A stretch of 6,770 nt of DNA from positions 1-6,770 of the forward strand of contig JAOINI010000017.1 of assembly GCA_028139285.1 (NCBI GenBank), given 5' to 3'. Under the pieces are notes generated by a model. It was not told the DNA's origin, did not search any database, and was given only the letters and a program-made list of their open reading frames with translations. Both the position numbers and the translations under genes were made by a program. Positions 6,299 to 6,770 of the stretch are shown one piece after another. Source of the DNA: Candidatus Pelagibacter sp. Its GTDB lineage: Bacteria; Pseudomonadota; Alphaproteobacteria; Pelagibacterales; Pelagibacteraceae. Each line of letters begins with the position of its first letter. Positions within the stretch are counted from its first letter, which is position 1.

Positions 6299-6393
6299 GG
6301 TGAGATGGGTGAGTTGGTTTAAACCAGGAGTTTGCTAAACTTCCGTAGTATTTAACTATGCTACCGAGGGTTCGAATCCCTCTCTCACCGCCA
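6299..6393 (+). tRNA. tRNA-Ser (anticodon GCU), class II with long variable arm
   Basis: A complete cloverleaf can be drawn. The acceptor stem GGTGAGA (6299-6305) pairs perfectly with TCTCACC (6383-6389), followed by discriminator G (6390) and encoded CCA (6391-6393). The D stem is GGT (6308-6310) with ACC (6323-6325), and GG is in the loop. The anticodon stem GGAGT (6327-6331) pairs with ACTTC (6339-6343); loop TTGCTAA places anticodon GCT at 6334-6336, reading AGC and AGU serine codons. The long variable arm forms a six-pair stem (6345-6350 with 6359-6364, one G-U). The T arm is GAGGG-TTCGAAT-CCCTC. A long variable arm and discriminator G are normal serine identity features. It lies divergent from rarD and one base from the convergent lytic transglycosylase gene. 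Confidence 0.97.
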
Positions 6394-6394
6394 T

Positions 6395-6770
6395 TTAGTT
6401 AAAATAGCTGTCTATTTGAACCGGCTCTTTTCTTAAAATATATTTGTAAACATTAATGTTTTCTAGAACTCGTTGAACATAATTTCTAGTTTCTTCAAAT
6501 CTAATTTGTTCAATCCAGTTAATATAAGAAATTTGACCTTTAGATGGGTCTCCGTTCACTCTTCTCCAAGTTTTAACTCTATTTGGTCCCGCATTGTACG
6601 CAGCAATAGCAAATGGGAAAACACCATTATAATCATTAAGCAATCCATTAAAATAATAAGACCCAAGTTTAATGTTGTATTCTGGATCTGCAGTTAATCT
6701 ACTTATACTGTAGGGTAGTTTTGCTTGTTTAGCTACAATCTTAGCAGTATACTTCATTAATTGCATCATT
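6395..6770 (-). CDS. Slt-type lytic transglycosylase, C-terminal end (5' end outside window)
   Basis: This periplasmic enzyme cleaves the MurNAc-GlcNAc bond of peptidoglycan with formation of 1,6-anhydro-MurNAc (GH23, SLT domain). Only about 125 C-terminal residues are present; the frame runs off the right edge, so the first visible methionines (MMQLM) are the conserved G-(L/M)-MQ-(L/I)-M motif inside the domain, not a start. Also visible are DPEYNIKLGSYYF (about 28-40), the signature AIAAYNAGPNRVKTWRR (54-70) and EETRNYVQRVL (92-102), matching the end of Slt70. The catalytic glutamate normally lies about 20 residues before the MQ motif and is therefore outside the window, as are any signal peptide and superhelical domain. 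The stop codon is one base from the 3' end of the opposite-strand tRNA. Confidence 0.9.
   Translation of the reverse strand, partial: MMQLMKYTAKIVAKQAKLPYSISRLTADPEYNIKLGSYYFNGLLNDYNGVFPFAIAAYNAGPNRVKTWRRVNGDPSKGQISYINWIEQIRFEETRNYVQRVLENINVYKYILRKEPVQIDSYFN

Noticed and set aside
6299..6393. tRNA-Ser as an integration site with an island next to it
   Set aside because: No integrase, no partial repeat of the tRNA 3' end in the window, and the flanking genes are ordinary and tightly packed.
6473..6697. 74-codon plus-strand reading frame opposite the lytic transglycosylase
   Set aside because: It is antisense to conserved SLT-domain codons and has no independent evidence.

Overview
The window looks like a compact, AT-rich marine alphaproteobacterial chromosome segment, most likely from the SAR11 (Pelagibacter) group. 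Several things point there. Base composition is strongly AT-biased with lysine/isoleucine/asparagine-rich proteins. Neighbouring genes overlap or almost touch. A LexA operator of the alphaproteobacterial direct-repeat type (GAAC-N7-GAAC, i.e. GTTC-N7-GTTC on the other strand) is present. A TPP riboswitch precedes a sodium:solute symporter, the arrangement known for the SAR11 thiamin-pyrimidine transporter ThiV. The assignment to SAR11 is inference from these traits; no phylogenetic marker was compared.

Layout from left to right: (1) the 3' part of a MATE-family efflux gene (+), cut by the left edge. (2) On the minus strand, a two-gene amino-acid-type ABC transporter operon: a periplasmic substrate-binding protein, then a HisM/GlnP-type permease carrying an unexpected lipobox. 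No ATPase gene is in the window, and the permease 3' end overlaps the MATE gene. (3) On the plus strand, the SOS mutagenesis operon umuD-umuC, with a sigma70-type promoter whose start region is covered by the LexA box. (4) A near-consensus promoter inside the last codons of umuC, immediately followed by a very small TPP riboswitch and the symporter gene thiV. (5) On the minus strand, a RarD-type EamA permease whose 3' end overlaps thiV. (6) A plus-strand tRNA-Ser(GCU) with encoded CCA. (7) On the minus strand, the 3' end of an Slt-type lytic transglycosylase, cut by the right edge and separated from the tRNA by one base.

Functionally the genes are separate units rather than one pathway: nutrient uptake (ABC transporter, ThiV), export (MATE, RarD-type), SOS-controlled translesion synthesis (UmuD, UmuC), cell-wall turnover and translation. 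No mobile element, CRISPR array or recognisable novel multi-gene system was found. The most interesting signal is the umuC/thiV junction. A promoter -10 box overlaps the umuC stop codon, its predicted start lies at the edge of the TPP aptamer, and the aptamer contains the thiV ribosome binding site and reaches the start codon. Control would be expected without a separate expression platform, and it may differ between readthrough and primary transcripts. No intergenic gap exceeds about 130 bases; the longest (2098-2224) holds the umuD control region.
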